The position numbers and the translations under genes are program-made. DNA of 8,412 bases from JBCCFW01 sp039029535 (lineage in GTDB: Bacteria > Acidobacteriota > JBCCFW01). The DNA lies in the NCBI GenBank assembly GCA_039029535.1, contig JBCCFW010000252.1, forward strand, positions 1 to 8,412, read 5' to 3'. The notes below the pieces were generated by a model. The model was not told the origin of the DNA. It did no database searches and saw nothing but the letters and a program-made list of their open reading frames with translations. This document shows, piece after piece, positions 6,387 to 8,412 of this stretch (position 1 is the stretch's first letter; the number at the start of each line of letters is the position of its first letter).

Positions 6387-8412
6387 TCAGTGCCGGGCAC
6401 GGTAGAAGTACAAGCGACCGTCCGTGGCCACCGGGTCGAGCACCGTCCGCCCGATCGTGCCCGGAGCGACCGCTCGCAGCGGTGCGGTCGGGTCCTCGGT
6501 GCGCATCGCCGTCACGGGCAGCCTCGGCTCGGGCCACTCCAGGACGACGTCGTCACCTGCACGGCTCACGCGCAAGAGCAGGTCCGACTCGTCGAGGCTC
6601 AAGCTCCAGGCTCCGTTGGTCGTTCCGACGAGGACTTCCGCCGGCCCATCGATGCTGGCGGGACGGTGCCGAATGAGATCGGTCTGAACGTCGAAGGACT
6701 CCGCGTCGGGACCGAGGTTCCACGAGGCCCAAGTTTGGCCACCGTCGCGGCTGCGCCAGATGCCGAGGCCCGTGGTCGCCAGGACCAGCGCCTCGGGATC
6801 ACCGGGATCGGACGCAACGGCGACCGGGGTCCACCAGTAGGGTCGTTCGGCGGGCAGGCCCGGATCGACGTCCACCCAGCCACCGAGAGCGGGATCGTGG
6901 AGCCAGAGCTTGGAACCCGAGCTGCCCGACGCCGGATAGACGAAGGCGAGGAGCCGCTCCCCCGCCACGTGCTCGATCGCGATCCGGAAGATGGGAAACG
7001 GCGTCACCGGCAGCGGAACGGAGCTGAGGGTCCAGGTCGCACCTCCATCGAGGCTCTCTCGAAGGGAGTGCGTGACGCTCGTGATCTCGCGTGCGACCGC
7101 TACCCATCGGCTCGGCTGCTCGCGATCCTGCACGACGTCCTCGAGGAGGTACAGCCCGTCGAGTCCCGTGCCCTCCTCCCAGCTCAGGCCACCGTCGACG
7201 CTTCGATGGACTTGGTGCCCCGCTCGAAGCAAGACGTTGTCGGGCTCCGTGGGATTGAGCCCGAGCTGACTGGCCACGCCGATGACCGCCGCGGGCGTGA
7301 TGGCTTCCCAAGTCACGCCGGCGTCGCGCGTGCGGTAGAGCCGTGAGCTGCCCGAGTTGGTGAGGAAGGAGCCGGGCTCGTTCGGATGCCCGGCGATGGC
7401 CCGAAGCGACAGGACCTCGGGATGGTCGATGTCCTCCCAGGCTCCGTCTCGACCCACCTGACGGACGAGAGTCTCGAGCCCTCCCTGACGGGCTCCGGTG
7501 AACACGACCTCGTCTCCTTCATTCGGTGCGCCGACCTCGAGCCGCCTCACGATGCCGCGATCCAGTCCGGCGGTGACGTCGCGCCAGGTGACGCCGTCGT
7601 CGTCGCTCCACCACGCCGACGAGAGCGCGGCCGCGATCAAGGTGTCGCCGGATCCGAAAGCCACGGACCCGATCCAGGAACGCGCCATGCTCAGCAAGGG
7701 CTCCCAGCTCTCCCCACCGTCGCGACTGCGTCTCAGGAGATCCCGACTGCCGACGAGCAGGTGGTCGGGCTCGGTGGGGTGCGCGGCGAGGGAGAAGAGG
7801 TTGTAGGGATCCAGCGCGGTCAGCTCCGTCCAGGTCGTGCCTCCGTCACGCGATCGAAAGGCCCTGTTGGCCTGCTCACCGGCGAGCGCCCAGGCGCCGG
7901 CCTCGACGCCGTCAGCGGAGACGGCGAGCGCCGTGACGCCACCGAATCCGAAGCCCACCGCGGTCGTCGTCCAGGCCCCCGTGCTCCCGTCCCAGCGGTG
8001 GAGCTCCCGGCTGTCCTCGAGGCCCACCAGCAAGACCAGCTCGCCGGTGGAGCCCAGGGACGCCGCCAAGCTCTCGGCCGACCGGTGGGTCGACCAGCTC
8101 TCGGGCAGGCGGGTCCAGGTCGCGCCGACGTCGTCACTGACCCACGCCGCTCGCGGCTCGAGAGCCACGATCGGCCCTCCGCCCGGCACGAGGGCGAGCG
8201 CCTTCACCGTGTTCCAGGTCGGACCACCAGCCAGCCGCTCCCAGGTCGCGCCGGCATCGAAGCTGCGCTCGAAGCGATCGGGTGCGGCTCGCACGAGGAG
8301 CGTCTCGTCCCCGGCGAGGACGCTCCCGGGGCCGGCGAGCAGGGTGCGCCGCGATTGCCAGCTCGCCCCGGCGTCGCTGGTGAGGAAGGTGCCGGCGGAC
8401 GCCCGCTCCACG
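6387..8412 (-). CDS. Asp-box (BNR/sortilin-like) beta-propeller protein, copy 2 (5' partial)
   Basis: The frame is open from the right window edge to TGA at 6387-6389, giving about 674 residues. Alignment with the neighbouring paralogue puts the first visible residues (VERASAGTF) at its residue 56 onward (VERMAGTF). The true start and signal peptide, roughly 55-60 residues, therefore lie beyond the window, and the GTG at 8411 is an internal Val codon. Ten Asp boxes occur at matching places (visible residues near 11, 50, 92, 187, 229, 269, 361, 404, 453 and 554). The C-terminal module (LRVSRAGDDVVLEWP to FYRARH) is shared. By hand count the last 172 residues are about 82% identical to copy 1, while the N-terminal half looks nearer 50%. 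Export is inferred from the paralogue. The gene is upstream of copy 1 in transcription, with a 151-bp gap, so an operon is possible. Ligand and function are unknown. Confidence 0.87.
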   Translation of the reverse strand, partial: VERASAGTFLTSDAGASWQSRRTLLAGPGSVLAGDETLLVRAAPDRFERSFDAGATWERLAGGPTWNTVKALALVPGGGPIVALEPRAAWVSDDVGATWTRLPESWSTHRSAESLAASLGSTGELVLLVGLEDSRELHRWDGSTGAWTTTAVGFGFGGVTALAVSADGVEAGAWALAGEQANRAFRSRDGGTTWTELTALDPYNLFSLAAHPTEPDHLLVGSRDLLRRSRDGGESWEPLLSMARSWIGSVAFGSGDTLIAAALSSAWWSDDDGVTWRDVTAGLDRGIVRRLEVGAPNEGDEVVFTGARQGGLETLVRQVGRDGAWEDIDHPEVLSLRAIAGHPNEPGSFLTNSGSSRLYRTRDAGVTWEAITPAAVIGVASQLGLNPTEPDNVLLRAGHQVHRSVDGGLSWEEGTGLDGLYLLEDVVQDREQPSRWVAVAREITSVTHSLRESLDGGATWTLSSVPLPVTPFPIFRIAIEHVAGERLLAFVYPASGSSGSKLWLHDPALGGWVDVDPGLPAERPYWWTPVAVASDPGDPEALVLATTGLGIWRSRDGGQTWASWNLGPDAESFDVQTDLIRHRPASIDGPAEVLVGTTNGAWSLSLDESDLLLRVSRAGDDVVLEWPEPRLPVTAMRTEDPTAPLRAVAPGTIGRTVLDPVATDGRLYFYRARH

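Noticed and set aside
6236..6400. Longer N-terminus for propeller copy 1, starting at 6400 or 6289
   Set aside because: These starts would overlap the upstream stop or bury the signal peptide internally. ATG 6235 has a strong AGGAG site and begins the signal peptide.
6282..7346. Plus-strand open frame of 354 codons antisense to propeller copy 2
   Set aside because: Antisense shadow of an Asp-box protein. Its similarity to the antisense frame of copy 1 only reflects the paralogy of the minus-strand genes.
4067..8412. Annotating the propeller proteins as sialidases
   Set aside because: Asp boxes are structural and occur in many propellers. The catalytic Arg triad, Tyr/Glu and Asp pattern of sialidases was not recognised.

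Overview
The window is GC-rich bacterial DNA with a strong G/C bias at third codon positions. It looks like part of a Gram-negative genome with many secreted proteins. Three things point to a lineage such as Myxococcota, Acidobacteriota or a related uncultured phylum: a long thrombospondin type-3-like (DxDGDGxxD) calcium-binding repeat protein with the C-DDG-D-DGDG-DC-D-DC module, large tandem Asp-box (BNR) propeller proteins, and generous intergenic gaps. The sequence alone does not settle the phylum. No mobile element, CRISPR array, tRNA or rRNA was seen.

Layout, left to right. (1) Positions 1-1681, minus strand: the first 560 residues of a secreted protein made of about 24 acidic Ca2+-binding repeats; its C-terminus lies beyond the left edge. 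(2) 1830-2840, minus strand: a secreted alpha/beta-hydrolase (esterase/depolymerase type) with a TPR-like helical domain in front of the catalytic domain. It lies upstream of, and in the same direction as, the repeat protein. (3) 2841-3732: about 890 bp with no convincing gene, holding an AT-rich patch that may be a promoter and several palindromes. (4) 3733-4062, plus strand: a short Nudix-fold protein that keeps both flanks of the fold but lacks the whole catalytic Nudix box, as if by an in-frame internal deletion. (5) 4067-6235 and 6387-8412, minus strand: two tandem paralogous secreted Asp-box beta-propeller proteins sharing a conserved C-terminal module. The right-hand one (upstream in transcription) is cut at its N-terminus by the window edge.

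How the genes relate. The two propeller genes are a tandem duplication and may be co-transcribed, with a 151-bp spacer holding two hairpins between them. The hydrolase and the repeat protein may form a second minus-strand unit. Four of the five products carry, or can be inferred to carry, an export signal, so the region mostly encodes envelope or extracellular proteins. The Nudix remnant is the only plus-strand gene and the only product expected in the cytoplasm. Nothing here shows that the five genes form one pathway, and I see no clear evidence of a new multi-gene system. The most distinctive items are the box-less Nudix gene, the uneven divergence of the propeller pair, and the hairpins around start sites.
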